Source of the DNA: JAJYQH01 sp036261615
Lineage (GTDB): Bacteria > Actinomycetota > Actinomycetes > Propionibacteriales > Propionibacteriaceae
Direction of reading: 5' to 3'
Length of the DNA stretch: 64,000 nt
Assembly (NCBI GenBank): GCA_036261615.1
Contig: DATAKK010000068.1
Span: 1 to 64,000 of the forward strand
Positions 45,001-53,120 of the stretch are shown here, piece after piece; the stretch's first letter is position 1; each line of letters starts with the position of its first letter. The notes under the pieces are model-generated. The model did not search any database. It worked only from the letters and a program-made list of their open reading frames with translations, and had not been told where the DNA came from. The translations under genes and the position numbers were made by a program.

Positions 45001-46945
45001 GTCGGTCAAGCGGCACTTCCGCGACCTCGGCGTCGACTGCCAGACGACCGATTTCACCTGCGTCGGCATCGGGGACATGTCCGGCGACGTCTTCGGCAAC
45101 GGCATGCTGCTGTCGCGGCACACCCGGCTGGTGGCCGCCTTCAACCACCTGCACATCTTCCTCGACCCCGACCCCGACGCCGAGGCGTCCTTCGCCGAGC
45201 GGGAGCGGCTGTTCAACCTGCCGCGCTCGGCGTGGACCGACTACGACCCGCGTCTCATCTCCAGCGGGGGAGGGGTGTTCCCGCGCACCGCGAAGTCGGT
45301 GAGGGTCACGGGCCCGGTGCGCCGGGCGCTGGGGATCGACGAGGGCGTGCACTCCCTGACGCCCACCGAACTCGTGGCGGCGATCCTGCGCGCCCCCGTC
45401 GACCTGCTGTGGAACGGGGGCATCGGCACCTACGTGCGGGCCACCGGCGAGACCGACGCCCAGGTGGGCGACCGGGCCAACGACGCGGTGCGGGTCACCG
45501 GCGTCGAGGTGCGGGCGCGGGTGGCCGGCGAAGGCGGCAACCTCGGCTGGACCCAGCGGGCGCGGATCGAGTACGCCCAGCGCGGCGGCCGGATCAACAC
45601 CGACTTCATCGACAACTCGGCGGGCGTCGACACCAGCGACCACGAGGTGAACATCAAGATCCTGCTGGCCGCCGAGGTGGCGGCCGGGCGTCTCACCATG
45701 GCCGAACGCGACGCCCTGCTGCCGACGATGACCGACGAGGTGAGCCGGCTCGTGCTCGCCCACAACGTCGACCAGAACGACGCGCTCAGCGACGCCGTGG
45801 CGAGCGCGCCCGGGTCGGCCGGCGTCCACGAGATGTGGATGGAGCGCCTCGCCGAGGCGGGCTACCTCGACCGGCGGCTCGACGAGATGCCGAGCCGCGA
45901 GGAGATGGGCCGCCGCATCGCCGCGGGGCAGGGACTCACCGACCCGGAACTCGCCACCCTGCTGTCGTGGACCAAGATCTGGATGAAGGACCAGGTGCTC
46001 GCCTCCGACCTGCCCGAGGATCCGTTCGTGGCCGACCGGCTCATCGGCTACTTCCCCACGGTGCTGCAGGAGCGCTACCGCGACCAGATGCCGAACCACC
46101 GGCTGCACCGCGAGATCGTTGCGACGGTCGCCGTCAACCGCTACGTGCACTCGCAGGGCATCGCCGCCTACCACCGGCGCAGCGAGGTGACAGGGGCGGG
46201 GCCGGCGGAGGTGATCCGGGCGCAACTCGCCTCCCGGAGCATCTTCGGGGCCGGCCGGATCGAGGTGCAGACCAGCCGGGGCGACCTGCCGGCGTCCGTG
46301 CGCACCGCGATCCGCGCCCAGATCCGTCACCTCGTCGACCACGCGAGCCGGGTGCTGCTGCGCGGGGGAGGCACGATCGACATCCGGGCCACCATCGACC
46401 GCTACGGGCCGCCGATCGACGACCTCCGGGAACTCATGCCGGGCGTCCTGGACGCCGCGTCCCGCCGCGAGGCGGAGCGCAGTCACGACGACCTCACGGC
46501 CCAGGGCGTCCCGGAGGACGTCGCCGCGCTGGTGTCCGTCGCCCCGGTGCTGCACGAGGCGCTCTCGGTCGTCGACATCGCCAGGGCCGGCGGGGAACGC
46601 CCGGCCCTCGTCGCCGGGTGCTGGTTCGGGCTCACCGACCGCCTCGGCCTGCGCGACCTCAAGGCGGCCGTCGCGGCGCTGCCCCGCCGCTCGAAGTGGG
46701 AGATCATGGCGCGGGCGTCGCTGCAGGACGAGCTGTACGCCATCACCGAGGACCTCGTGCGGGCCCTCGTCCGCGACACCACCGGCGACGAGGCGGCGTC
46801 CCGGGTCGAGGAGTGGCTCGACGGCTCGGGGCGGGTCGGGCAGGTGACGGCCCTGCTCGGCTCGATCGGCGACGACCGCACCCTGGCCCCCCTGTCGGTG
46901 GCCGTCCGGGCCCTGCGGAGCCTCGCCGGGCCCGTCACGGCATGA
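42047..46945 (+). CDS. gdh: NAD-specific glutamate dehydrogenase, large (~180 kDa) class
   Basis: A 1632-residue enzyme converting glutamate to 2-oxoglutarate plus ammonia with NAD+. The N-terminal half holds ACT-like regulatory regions (VLVVTDDRPFLVDTITMTITGHG). The catalytic core begins near residue 820 with GLRWSDRPEDFRTEVLGLAKAQ, followed by KNSVIVPSGAKGGFVPK and a Rossmann part (GEGGNLGWTQRARIEYA). This class works as a large oligomer, often under amino-acid or nucleotide control. ATG 42047; a TAGTGT at 41960-41965 is a possible promoter. Confidence 0.94.
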   Translation: MQHSVGSETAHGDPEGEPAGGLYPPHGLTQEEWVDPASVSQIIDTVADLLGRPGPGERGRALDDWTPEARRRLVELWLSDVDPFDISQGTPVIMAELVRAHLELGGVRERGAMVTDLFTPNPERDGWDDHGRTVVLVVTDDRPFLVDTITMTITGHGWDIHELSHPQFRVRRDPAGRLVSVEELTESSPDDGLAESWVFVEVTPPLGQSLDLESDALHAAVDEALADVRIATDDFPAMLDRLHAARREAESSTCPAGRDAAAEFLGWLGEGNFTLLSSAEYTADGSGYRAVPGTELGIRRQGADRFDAVPADDSPELLVITHDSERSTVHRPSWLDYIGVRRFDESGRLTGEVRFLGLFGSTVYAESVWRVPLVRDKAREIMRRSGHLPGSHSAAQLRGIIETYPRDELLHAGVGELSAVMRSVGTLRERRQLRLFARVGRWGRFVSFLVYFPRDRYNTEVRQQMMAILTGAVGGESIEYEVRVSESVLARLFFTVRLPDGSDVTPFDIGELEQRLTEAAKSWDDRFVEAVGDLATSQRGIDFPEAYREDFSPADGVADLVALNEITGPDDIGFRTRMPEDADDPSDLRVKMFRVGATMRLSEVMPHLTGLGFRVIDERPYELRLRGTEATVYDFGLGVPDPARALSGRDHARFTDAFVASYQGRVPADDFSALVTATDLTWRQVALLRSIARYLQQLGSPYPASYQARALLAHPDLAVALVELFEVRFDPDLFQAAEAREQAWQEKHDQLLGALDLVESLDHDRIVRQFLAVVAAADRTNWYCTPAPFDHESAALALKLRPAAIDLAPLPRPVHEIYVNGPLVEGVHLRFADVARGGLRWSDRPEDFRTEVLGLAKAQTVKNSVIVPSGAKGGFVPKRLPDPADRAAWQAAGVEAYRCYIATLLSVTDNIDAAGAVVPPSRVVRHDADDPYLVVAADKGTATFSDIANGIATDHGFWLGDAFASGGSVGYDHKAMGITAKGAWESVKRHFRDLGVDCQTTDFTCVGIGDMSGDVFGNGMLLSRHTRLVAAFNHLHIFLDPDPDAEASFAERERLFNLPRSAWTDYDPRLISSGGGVFPRTAKSVRVTGPVRRALGIDEGVHSLTPTELVAAILRAPVDLLWNGGIGTYVRATGETDAQVGDRANDAVRVTGVEVRARVAGEGGNLGWTQRARIEYAQRGGRINTDFIDNSAGVDTSDHEVNIKILLAAEVAAGRLTMAERDALLPTMTDEVSRLVLAHNVDQNDALSDAVASAPGSAGVHEMWMERLAEAGYLDRRLDEMPSREEMGRRIAAGQGLTDPELATLLSWTKIWMKDQVLASDLPEDPFVADRLIGYFPTVLQERYRDQMPNHRLHREIVATVAVNRYVHSQGIAAYHRRSEVTGAGPAEVIRAQLASRSIFGAGRIEVQTSRGDLPASVRTAIRAQIRHLVDHASRVLLRGGGTIDIRATIDRYGPPIDDLRELMPGVLDAASRREAERSHDDLTAQGVPEDVAALVSVAPVLHEALSVVDIARAGGERPALVAGCWFGLTDRLGLRDLKAAVAALPRRSKWEIMARASLQDELYAITEDLVRALVRDTTGDEAASRVEEWLDGSGRVGQVTALLGSIGDDRTLAPLSVAVRALRSLAGPVTA

Positions 46946-46952
46946 TGAACCC

Positions 46953-47810
46953 ATGCGCATCGACCTGCACACCCACTCGACGGTGTCCGACGGAACCGAC
47001 ACCCCGACCGGGCTGGTGCTGAAGGCGGTCGCTGCCGGCCTCGACGTCGTCGCCCTCACCGACCACGACACCTTCGACGGCGTCCTCGAGGCGCAGGAGG
47101 CGGGCCGACGCGCGGGGATCGTCGTGCTCGGCGGCATCGAGGTGTCGTGCGAGCACCTCGGGCGACCGGTGCACCTCGTGGGCTACGGGTGCGACCGGGG
47201 CGCGCCGCGCCTGCTCACCGAACTCGCCCGGGTGCGGTCCGCGCGGTCCGGACGCCTGCAGGCGATGGTCGACCGGCTGGTCGCGCTCGGGCTCGCGGTG
47301 AGCGTCGACGACGTGCTGGCCCAGGCGGGCTCCTCGCCCTCGGTCGGACGCCCGCACGTCGCGGACGCGCTCGTCGGCAAGGGGTATGTCGCCGACAGGG
47401 ACGAGGCGTTCCGGCTGTACCTCGCCGAGGGGCGGCCCGGCTACGTGCCGCGATACTCGGTGCCGCTCGAGCAGGGGATTGACCTCGTCCACGAGGCCCA
47501 CGGGGTCGCCGTGATCGCGCACCCCTGGGGACGCGGCAACCGCGACGTGCTCACCGCGCCCTACCTCGAGACCCTCGTGCGCGACCACGGGCTCGAGGGC
47601 ATCGAGGTCGACCACCAGAACCACGACCCGGCGACCCGTTCGCTGCTGTTCGAGATGGGCGGCCGCCTCGGGCTGATCCGCACCGGCTCCTCCGACTACC
47701 ACGGGCGCGGCAAACGCGATCACGAGCTGGGCTGCAACCTCACCCGCCCGAGCGCCTACCGCGACATCCTGCGGCGGATCGGCGAGCGCGGGGGCGAACT
47801 GCCGCGCTGA
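46953..47810 (+). CDS. PHP-domain phosphoesterase (RNase AM / TrpH-like)
   Basis: A 285-residue PHP protein. RIDLHTHSTVSDGTDTPTGLV at the start and ALTDHDTF give metal ligands. Later ones are in VAVIAHPWG and SSDYHGRGK. Related enzymes are 3',5'-nucleotide phosphatases or 5'-3' exoribonucleases that mature rRNA (YciV/RNase AM). It starts 7 nt after gdh, so may be cotranscribed. Confidence 0.88.
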   Translation: MRIDLHTHSTVSDGTDTPTGLVLKAVAAGLDVVALTDHDTFDGVLEAQEAGRRAGIVVLGGIEVSCEHLGRPVHLVGYGCDRGAPRLLTELARVRSARSGRLQAMVDRLVALGLAVSVDDVLAQAGSSPSVGRPHVADALVGKGYVADRDEAFRLYLAEGRPGYVPRYSVPLEQGIDLVHEAHGVAVIAHPWGRGNRDVLTAPYLETLVRDHGLEGIEVDHQNHDPATRSLLFEMGGRLGLIRTGSSDYHGRGKRDHELGCNLTRPSAYRDILRRIGERGGELPR

Positions 47811-47822
47811 CGGCGTGCGGGC

Positions 47823-48578
47823 TCAGGCGGCGACCGCCCGCAGCCCGGTGCGCACGTCGATCGGCTGGTGCTGGCCCCCCACGTGCACGACGTGGTCGTC
47901 GTGCACGCTCAACTGGCTGGCGTAGTGGCCGAGGGCCCGGCGCACCCGGGAGAGCTGGGCCGACACGTCGACCCAGGTCGCGTCGTCCGGGGTACCGGTG
48001 ACCACCTGGACGAGCGGGACGCCGGCCCTCGCGGACGCCGCCAGCGCGATCTCCGCGGTGCGCACGTGGTCGGGATGTCCGTAGCCGCCCCCCAGGTCGT
48101 AGCTCACGAGCACGTCCGGCACCCAGGCGCCGATCACGGCGACGCAGTCGGCCACGGCGTCGCCCGTCGGGGCGCTGGTGAGGGCGTCGGGGCCGGCGTC
48201 CAGCGACGGGCCGGCCAGGGTCGGGGTCACCCACCGCATGCCCGAGTCACGGTAGGCGCGCGGCGTCCGGCCGGCGGCGAGGGCCGGGGGAGCGCCGAGG
48301 TAGGTGTGCCGCGACACGCCGAGCTCCGCGCACGAGCCGGCGAGTTCCGCCTGGCGCAGTCGCACCAGGTCGTCGGGGCCCGCGTCGTCGGGCAGCACGC
48401 CCGGGATCACCTCGCCCCGCTCGCCGCGCGTGCACGTGACCACCTGGCACTCGATCCCGGACGCCGCCAGCGTCGCGATCAGCCCCCCGGTGGCCAGCGC
48501 CTCGTCGTCGGGGTGTGCGTGGAGGAACAGCGCCCGGTGCAGCGGACGACCGGCCAGCAGGGCCTGCGCCACGGTCAT
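47823..48578 (-). CDS. mshB: PIG-L family GlcNAc-inositol deacetylase, probable MshB
   Basis: A 251-residue zinc deacetylase. AHPDDEALATGG near residue 21 and YGHPDHV supply zinc ligands and the catalytic Asp. This pattern fits MshB, which deacetylates GlcNAc-inositol in mycothiol synthesis. ATG 48578 overlaps the stop of the upstream glycosyltransferase (ATGA), which strongly supports that pathway. Mca, an amidase of the same family, is the main alternative. Confidence 0.82.
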   Translation of the reverse strand: MTVAQALLAGRPLHRALFLHAHPDDEALATGGLIATLAASGIECQVVTCTRGERGEVIPGVLPDDAGPDDLVRLRQAELAGSCAELGVSRHTYLGAPPALAAGRTPRAYRDSGMRWVTPTLAGPSLDAGPDALTSAPTGDAVADCVAVIGAWVPDVLVSYDLGGGYGHPDHVRTAEIALAASARAGVPLVQVVTGTPDDATWVDVSAQLSRVRRALGHYASQLSVHDDHVVHVGGQHQPIDVRTGLRAVAA

Positions 48579-49768
48579 CGGACCATCCCCTCGTAGATGT
48601 CGCTCAGTTCCCGCACCCGCTCCGGCCAGCCGAACGCCTCGGCGTGCCGGCGGCCGCGGCGTCCGAGATCGGCGGCGAACGCCGGGTTGGACAGCACCCC
48701 GTCGAGCTCCTCGCCCCAGACCGCCGGGTCGCGGCTGTCGATCAGGAGACCGCCGTTGCCCATGGCCTCCGGCAGGCCGCCGGAGGTGGCCGACAGCACG
48801 GGGACGCCCGAGGCCTGCCCCTCCAGCGAGATCAGCCCGAAGGTCTCCGAATGGGAAGGGACGAGCACCGCCGACCTCGAGCGCAGCAGCCGCGCGAGGT
48901 CCGGGCGGGGCTGGGCGCCGATGTGGACGATCGAGTCGGCGAGCCCGAGGTCGGTGATCATCGCCTCCAGCTCGGCCCAGTAGCCGGCGAAGTCGGCCGA
49001 CACGTCGCCCGCGATGGCGAGCACGGGACGCCGCTCGGGCGGAATGTGCGCGAGGGCCGCGACGGCGAGGTCGGCGGCCTTGAGCGGCTGCAACCGGGCC
49101 GCGAACACCGCGAGCGCACGCCCGGCCGCGACCCCCTCCGGCCGCCAGGGCCGTTCGCCGGGATGAAGGGGCCGGAACAGTGCGAGGTCGACGCCCGGAT
49201 GGTTGACCACCACTCGGTCGGGGTGCGCGCCGCACCGCTCGATGACCGTGTAGCGCTCGCGTTCGCTCACCGCGACGACGAGGTCGGACTCACGGGCGAT
49301 CAGCCGCTCGCCGGGAACCCGACGGCCGGACTCCGGGGGCTCCCCGTGGGCGAGGGGCGAGCCGGGCAGGGCGGCCACCGAGTGGTAGCTCTGCACGTGC
49401 GGGACGCCCCACTCGCGGGCCAGCGGCAGGGCCGCGACGCCGCTCATCCAGTGATGCGAGTGGACGAGGTCCGGGCGCAGCCCCAGCAGGGCGAGGTGCT
49501 CGCGGAACTCGTCGAGGTGCTCGTCGATCTCGCTCTTCGGCAGCGGTACGGGCGGCCCCGCGGGGACACGGTGCAGGGTGATGCCGGGGCCGAGCGGTTC
49601 GGTGTCCGCGGCGCTCGCCGAGTCGCGGCGGGTGACCAGGTCGACGGTGTGACCGAGGCGGGCCAGTTCGGGCGCCTGGGCCTGGAGCACGGCGTTCATC
49701 CCACCGGCGTCGCCGGTGCCGAGGGGGGCGGTGGGTGAGGTGTGCAGGGACACGATGAGCAGGTGCAC
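48575..49768 (-). CDS. mshA: GT4 glycosyltransferase, probable D-inositol-3-phosphate GlcNAc transferase MshA
   Basis: A 397-residue family 4 glycosyltransferase. LHTSPTAPLGTGDAGGMNAV at the N-terminus is the MshA hallmark. HSHHWMSGVAALPLA, VNHPGVDLALF and the donor-site SHSETFGLISLEGQASGVPV are also typical. It joins UDP-GlcNAc to inositol-3-phosphate, the first step of mycothiol synthesis. GTG 49768 has GAAGGA upstream. The next gene encodes the second enzyme of the path. Confidence 0.87.
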   Translation of the reverse strand: MHLLIVSLHTSPTAPLGTGDAGGMNAVLQAQAPELARLGHTVDLVTRRDSASAADTEPLGPGITLHRVPAGPPVPLPKSEIDEHLDEFREHLALLGLRPDLVHSHHWMSGVAALPLAREWGVPHVQSYHSVAALPGSPLAHGEPPESGRRVPGERLIARESDLVVAVSERERYTVIERCGAHPDRVVVNHPGVDLALFRPLHPGERPWRPEGVAAGRALAVFAARLQPLKAADLAVAALAHIPPERRPVLAIAGDVSADFAGYWAELEAMITDLGLADSIVHIGAQPRPDLARLLRSRSAVLVPSHSETFGLISLEGQASGVPVLSATSGGLPEAMGNGGLLIDSRDPAVWGEELDGVLSNPAFAADLGRRGRRHAEAFGWPERVRELSDIYEGMVR

Positions 49769-49917
49769 TCGGCATCCTTCGCTGGAGGGAGGTCATCCGG
49801 GCAACCACCCGGGCCGGTGCCTCATTCCCGGTTCCTCGAATCGTCCACCATCCGGCCGTCGGTCGCGGCGCCGGATCGCCGCTCCGCGCCCGCCCGGGGA
49901 CGACGGCGGGCGCGTGG

Positions 49918-49923
49918 TAACCT
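49918..49923 (+). promoter_or_regulatory. -10 box of the trpS leader
   Basis: TAACCT with exactly 6 nt before GTG 49930; transcription should begin on the leader peptide's start codon. No clear -35. Confidence 0.5.
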
Positions 49924-49929
49924 CGCGGC

Positions 49930-49998
49930 GTGAGTCACCCCGTTGAGGATGCGCCGGCGCCGTCGCGCTGCTGGTGGCCGCCGACCAGGCGGCACTGA
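49930..49998 (+). CDS. trpS leader peptide with tandem Trp codons
   Basis: A 22-codon ORF from GTG 49930 to TGA 49996-49998. Codons 15 and 16 are TGG TGG (49972-49977), in ...SRCWWPPTRRH. Trp is the rarest amino acid, so two in a row in so short an ORF directly before a Trp-tRNA synthetase gene points to a charged-tRNA-Trp sensor. It is probably translated from a leaderless mRNA. The stop sits just beyond RNA segment 2 of the proposed attenuator. Confidence 0.72.
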   Translation: MSHPVEDAPAPSRCWWPPTRRH

Positions 49999-50048
49999 CA
50001 CCCACGCTGTTCCACGTCAACGGGCCGCCCGCGGGGCGGCCCGACGTG
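49977..50048 (+). promoter_or_regulatory. Ribosome-mediated trpS attenuator (alternative hairpins)
   Basis: Segment 1 GCCGCC (49977-49982), right after the TGG TGG codons, can pair with segment 2 GGCGGC (49988-49993). Segment 2 can instead pair with GCCGCC at 50024-50029, inside the 5' arm of the downstream hairpin. A ribosome stalled at the Trp codons would cover segment 1 and free segment 2 to break the hairpin. A ribosome reaching the stop would cover segment 2 and let the hairpin form. Confidence 0.65.
50013..50048 (+). terminator. Attenuator hairpin upstream of trpS
   Basis: GGGCCGCCC, loop GCG, GGGCGGCCC (50022-50042): a perfect 9-bp stem, extended by CACGTC/GACGTG with a 3-nt bulge to 15 bp. 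It ends 38 nt before the trpS start and does not cover its AGGAG. No U-run follows, as in other GC-rich terminators here. Confidence 0.6.
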
Positions 50049-50086
50049 CGTCCGCCACGCGGCAGCCCAGAGCAGGAGATCCCCGC

Positions 50087-51223
50087 ATGACCACCCAAGC
50101 CCCCGAGGAGCCGCTCGCCGGCGACGCCGGCGACGACCTCGCCAACTCCGTCAACGACGCCTCACTGCGCCGCAGCGAGGCCCGCAGCGAGGAGATCGAG
50201 GCCGGTCTCGCGGTGCATCCGGAGCGCTACCGCATCCTCACCGGGGATCGACCCACCGGAAACCTGCACATCGGCCACTACTTCGGCTCGCTGCGCAACC
50301 GCGTCCGGCTGCAGGACGCCGGCGTCCAGACCTTCGTCGTCATCGCCGACTACCAGGTGATCACCGACCGCGACGGCGTCGGACCGATCCGTGACCGGGT
50401 GTTCTCGCTCGTCGCCGACTACCTCGCCGCCGGCATCGACCCCGCCCGCACGACGATCTTCACCCACTCCTCGGTGCCCGCGCTCAACCAGCTCATGCTG
50501 CCGTTCCTGTCGGTCGTCACCGACGCCGAACTGCGGCGCAACCCCACCGTCAAGAGCGAGCTGGACGCCGCCGGCGACCGGCCGATGTCGGGACTCATGC
50601 TCACCTACCCGGTGCACCAGGCCGCCGACATCCTGTTCTGCAAGGCGAACCTCGTGCCGGTCGGTAAGGACCAGCTGCCCCACCTCGAGCAGACCCGGGT
50701 GATCGCCCGCCGGTTCGACGAGCGGTACGGGCGCGCGGTGCCCGACGCCCCGGTGTTCCCCCAGGCCGACGCGCTGCTCAGCAGGGGGGCCGCGAACATC
50801 CTCGGTCTCGACGGGCAGAAGATGAGCAAGTCCCGCGGCAACACCATCGATCTAGGGATGACCGCGGAGGAGACCGCCAAGCTGCTCAAGCGGGCGGTCA
50901 CCGACTCCGACCGGCGCATCACCTTCGACCCCGTCAACCGGCCGCAGGTGTCGAACCTCGTCAACCTCGCGGCGCTCACGACCGGACGGGCGCCCGAGGA
51001 GATCGCCGAGCAGATCGGCGACGGGGGCGGTGGTGGTCTCAAGAAGCTCGTCACCACCGCGGTGAACGACTACTTCGCCCCCCACCGCGCACGCCGCCAG
51101 GAACTGGTGGCCGACCCGGGCCATCTCCGCGACGTGCTCGCGGAGGGCAACCGGCGGGCGAACGAGGTCGCCGAGGCGACCCTCGACGAGGTGCGCCGGG
51201 CCATGCAGATGACCTACGCCTGA
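50087..51223 (+). CDS. trpS: Tryptophan--tRNA ligase
   Basis: A 378-residue class Ic synthetase that charges tRNA-Trp. TGNLHIGHYFGSL is the HIGH motif and KMSKSRGNTIDLG the KMSKS loop. It has an N-terminal extension of about 50 residues before LTGDRPTG. ATG 50087 has AGGAG 8 nt upstream. Expression probably depends on the tandem-Trp leader peptide and hairpin directly before it, so that lack of charged tRNA-Trp raises synthesis. Confidence 0.95.
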   Translation: MTTQAPEEPLAGDAGDDLANSVNDASLRRSEARSEEIEAGLAVHPERYRILTGDRPTGNLHIGHYFGSLRNRVRLQDAGVQTFVVIADYQVITDRDGVGPIRDRVFSLVADYLAAGIDPARTTIFTHSSVPALNQLMLPFLSVVTDAELRRNPTVKSELDAAGDRPMSGLMLTYPVHQAADILFCKANLVPVGKDQLPHLEQTRVIARRFDERYGRAVPDAPVFPQADALLSRGAANILGLDGQKMSKSRGNTIDLGMTAEETAKLLKRAVTDSDRRITFDPVNRPQVSNLVNLAALTTGRAPEEIAEQIGDGGGGGLKKLVTTAVNDYFAPHRARRQELVADPGHLRDVLAEGNRRANEVAEATLDEVRRAMQMTYA

Positions 51224-51244
51224 GCGGACCGAGGGCCCAGGCAA

Positions 51245-52111
51245 ATGGCACCCCGGCCGCCCGTGATCCGGATGGTCGACGGCGTCCCCGTGCGCCTGCG
51301 GGAGGAGCTCGACCTCGGGTTCCTGAGCCGGTGGGGACGGGTGTTCCGCGTGTTCGACCTGCAGGACTCGGGCAGTCTCTGCGTCGGTCTCGAGGGGCGC
51401 GCCGGACGCCTGTTCGTCAAGTACGCCGGGGCGTTGACGGTGCGCTACGAAGGCCGGATCGAGGACGCCGTCGCCTCGCTCCGTGACGCGGCCGGGAGGT
51501 ACCGGGCGCTCGCGCACCCCACGCTGCTGCCGCTGCTCGAGTCGGTGGACATCGGGTCGCACGGCCATGCGCTCGTGTTCCCGTGGAGCGACGCCGTGTG
51601 CATCGGACGCCAGTACGGGCTCCGCGGCGTCCTCGAGCGCCTCGCGCCCGCCCGGCGGGCGGCCGCGGTACAGCAACTGCTCGACTTCCACGCCGAGGCG
51701 GCCCGCCGCGGCTGGGTCGCGGTCGACCTCTACGACGGCAGCGTGCTGGTCGACCCGGCGTCCGGCCGGGTCACTGTCTGCGACATCGACGTCTACCAGC
51801 GGGCACCGCACGTCAACCGGATGGGGCGGATGTGGGGGTCCAGCCGGTTCATGTCACCCGAGGAGTTCGAGCTCGGCGCCACGATCGACGAGGTCACCAC
51901 GGTGCACACGCTCGGCGTCCTCGCCCACTCGCTGCTCGGGGACGACGGGACCCGGTCGCGGGACGCGTGGGTCGGCAGTGACGACCAGTTCGCCATCGCC
52001 CGGCGCGCCGCGTTGGCGGACAGGTCGGACCGCTGGCCGTCGATCGGAGAGATGGCCGCCGCCTGGCGCGCCACCCTCCTGCCGGAGGACGCCGACCCGT
52101 CACAACCCTGA
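51245..52111 (+). CDS. Protein-kinase-like protein with degenerate catalytic loop
   Basis: A 288-residue kinase-fold protein. GRLFVKYAG gives the ATP-site lysine. The HRDLKPEN loop reads VAVDLYDGSV, keeping the Asp but with Ser in place of Asn; DFG reads CDID. Related WVAxDFYDGS/CDID proteins occur in other Gram-positives, so this is a known variant family and not decay. Activity is uncertain. It lies 21 bp after trpS. Start ATG 51245. Confidence 0.7.
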   Translation: MAPRPPVIRMVDGVPVRLREELDLGFLSRWGRVFRVFDLQDSGSLCVGLEGRAGRLFVKYAGALTVRYEGRIEDAVASLRDAAGRYRALAHPTLLPLLESVDIGSHGHALVFPWSDAVCIGRQYGLRGVLERLAPARRAAAVQQLLDFHAEAARRGWVAVDLYDGSVLVDPASGRVTVCDIDVYQRAPHVNRMGRMWGSSRFMSPEEFELGATIDEVTTVHTLGVLAHSLLGDDGTRSRDAWVGSDDQFAIARRAALADRSDRWPSIGEMAAAWRATLLPEDADPSQP

Positions 52112-52114
52112 GGT

Positions 52115-53092
52115 TCAGCGGATCCGCAGCAGCTGCTTGCCGACGACGCGGCGCTCCTCGAGCGCGACCAGGGCGTCCGCGGCGGCGTCGAGGGGGCGGA
52201 CGTCGGCGAGCACGGGAGCGACCGCCCCCGACTCGATGAGCGGAACGAGGTCGGCCCACAGCCGCTGGGCGATGTCCGGGGTGCGGCGGAGCACGGAGGA
52301 GATGTTGACGCCGATCACGCCGGTGTTGGTGAGCAGCAGCCGGTTGACCTTGACCGTGGGGATGTCGCCGCCCGTGAAGCCGACCACCAGCAGGCGCCCG
52401 TCGGTGGCGAGGCAGCGCAGTGAATCGGTGAAGCGCTCACCTCCGACGGGGTCGAACACGACGTCGACCCCGCGGCCCCCGGTGAGCCGCAGCACCGCGT
52501 CCTTGAACCCGTCGGCCCGGACCGCGTCGGACGCGCCGAGACGCAGGGCCGCCTCGCCCTTCTCCGGGGTCGACGTCACCGCGATCACCCGGCAGTCGAG
52601 GCCCGCGGCCACCTGGCACGCCGCCGATCCCACGCCGCCGGAGGCGCCGTGGACGAGGACGGTCTCGCCCCGCGTCAGCGCCCCGCGGTGGATGAGGCCG
52701 AACACCGCGGTGAGGTAGTTGAGGGGCAGGGCCGCAGCGGCGTCGAGGGGGAGGGTGTCGGGGAGCCGGAACACGGTGGCGGCGGGGGCGGTGACCTGCT
52801 CGGCGAACCCGCCGAGCAGAGTGACGGCGGCGACCCGCTCGCCCGCCCGGAATCCGGCGCCGTCGGCGGCCACGACACCGGACACTTCCCAGCCGGGGAT
52901 GAACGGAAGCTCCGGGCGATCCTGGTGCAGACCGCGGGTGTGCAGCAGGTCGGGGTAGCTCACACCGGCGAAATGCACGTCGACGAGCACCTCGTCGGGA
53001 CCCGGCCGGGGGGCCGGGACCTCCGCCAGCCGGATGTCGCGGGGACCGGTGAACGCGTCGACCACGGCGGCGCGCATCTGGGAGTCAGTCAT
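52115..53092 (-). CDS. Zinc-independent NADPH:quinone-oxidoreductase-like MDR protein
   Basis: A 325-residue medium-chain dehydrogenase/reductase. PDEVLVDVHFAGVSYPDLLHTRG and the nucleotide-binding HGASGGVGSAACQVA are typical of quinone or enoyl reductases; the catalytic zinc Cys/His of alcohol dehydrogenases are absent. It would use NADPH to reduce a quinone or conjugated carbonyl. ATG 53092 (MTDSQMRAAVV) selected. Confidence 0.88.
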   Translation of the reverse strand: MTDSQMRAAVVDAFTGPRDIRLAEVPAPRPGPDEVLVDVHFAGVSYPDLLHTRGLHQDRPELPFIPGWEVSGVVAADGAGFRAGERVAAVTLLGGFAEQVTAPAATVFRLPDTLPLDAAAALPLNYLTAVFGLIHRGALTRGETVLVHGASGGVGSAACQVAAGLDCRVIAVTSTPEKGEAALRLGASDAVRADGFKDAVLRLTGGRGVDVVFDPVGGERFTDSLRCLATDGRLLVVGFTGGDIPTVKVNRLLLTNTGVIGVNISSVLRRTPDIAQRLWADLVPLIESGAVAPVLADVRPLDAAADALVALEERRVVGKQLLRIR

Positions 53093-53120
53093 GCCCCCAT
53101 CCTGCCGCGCCCGAGGAGGC

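Noticed and set aside
42032..47137. Very long minus-strand open frame opposite the glutamate dehydrogenase
   Set aside because: It is the antisense of a well-supported gene. Long antisense frames are expected at this GC, and its text is low-complexity Arg/Gly/His with no family match.
49769..50086. T-box riboswitch upstream of trpS
   Set aside because: No T-box consensus or specifier loop was found; the tandem-Trp leader ORF explains the region better.
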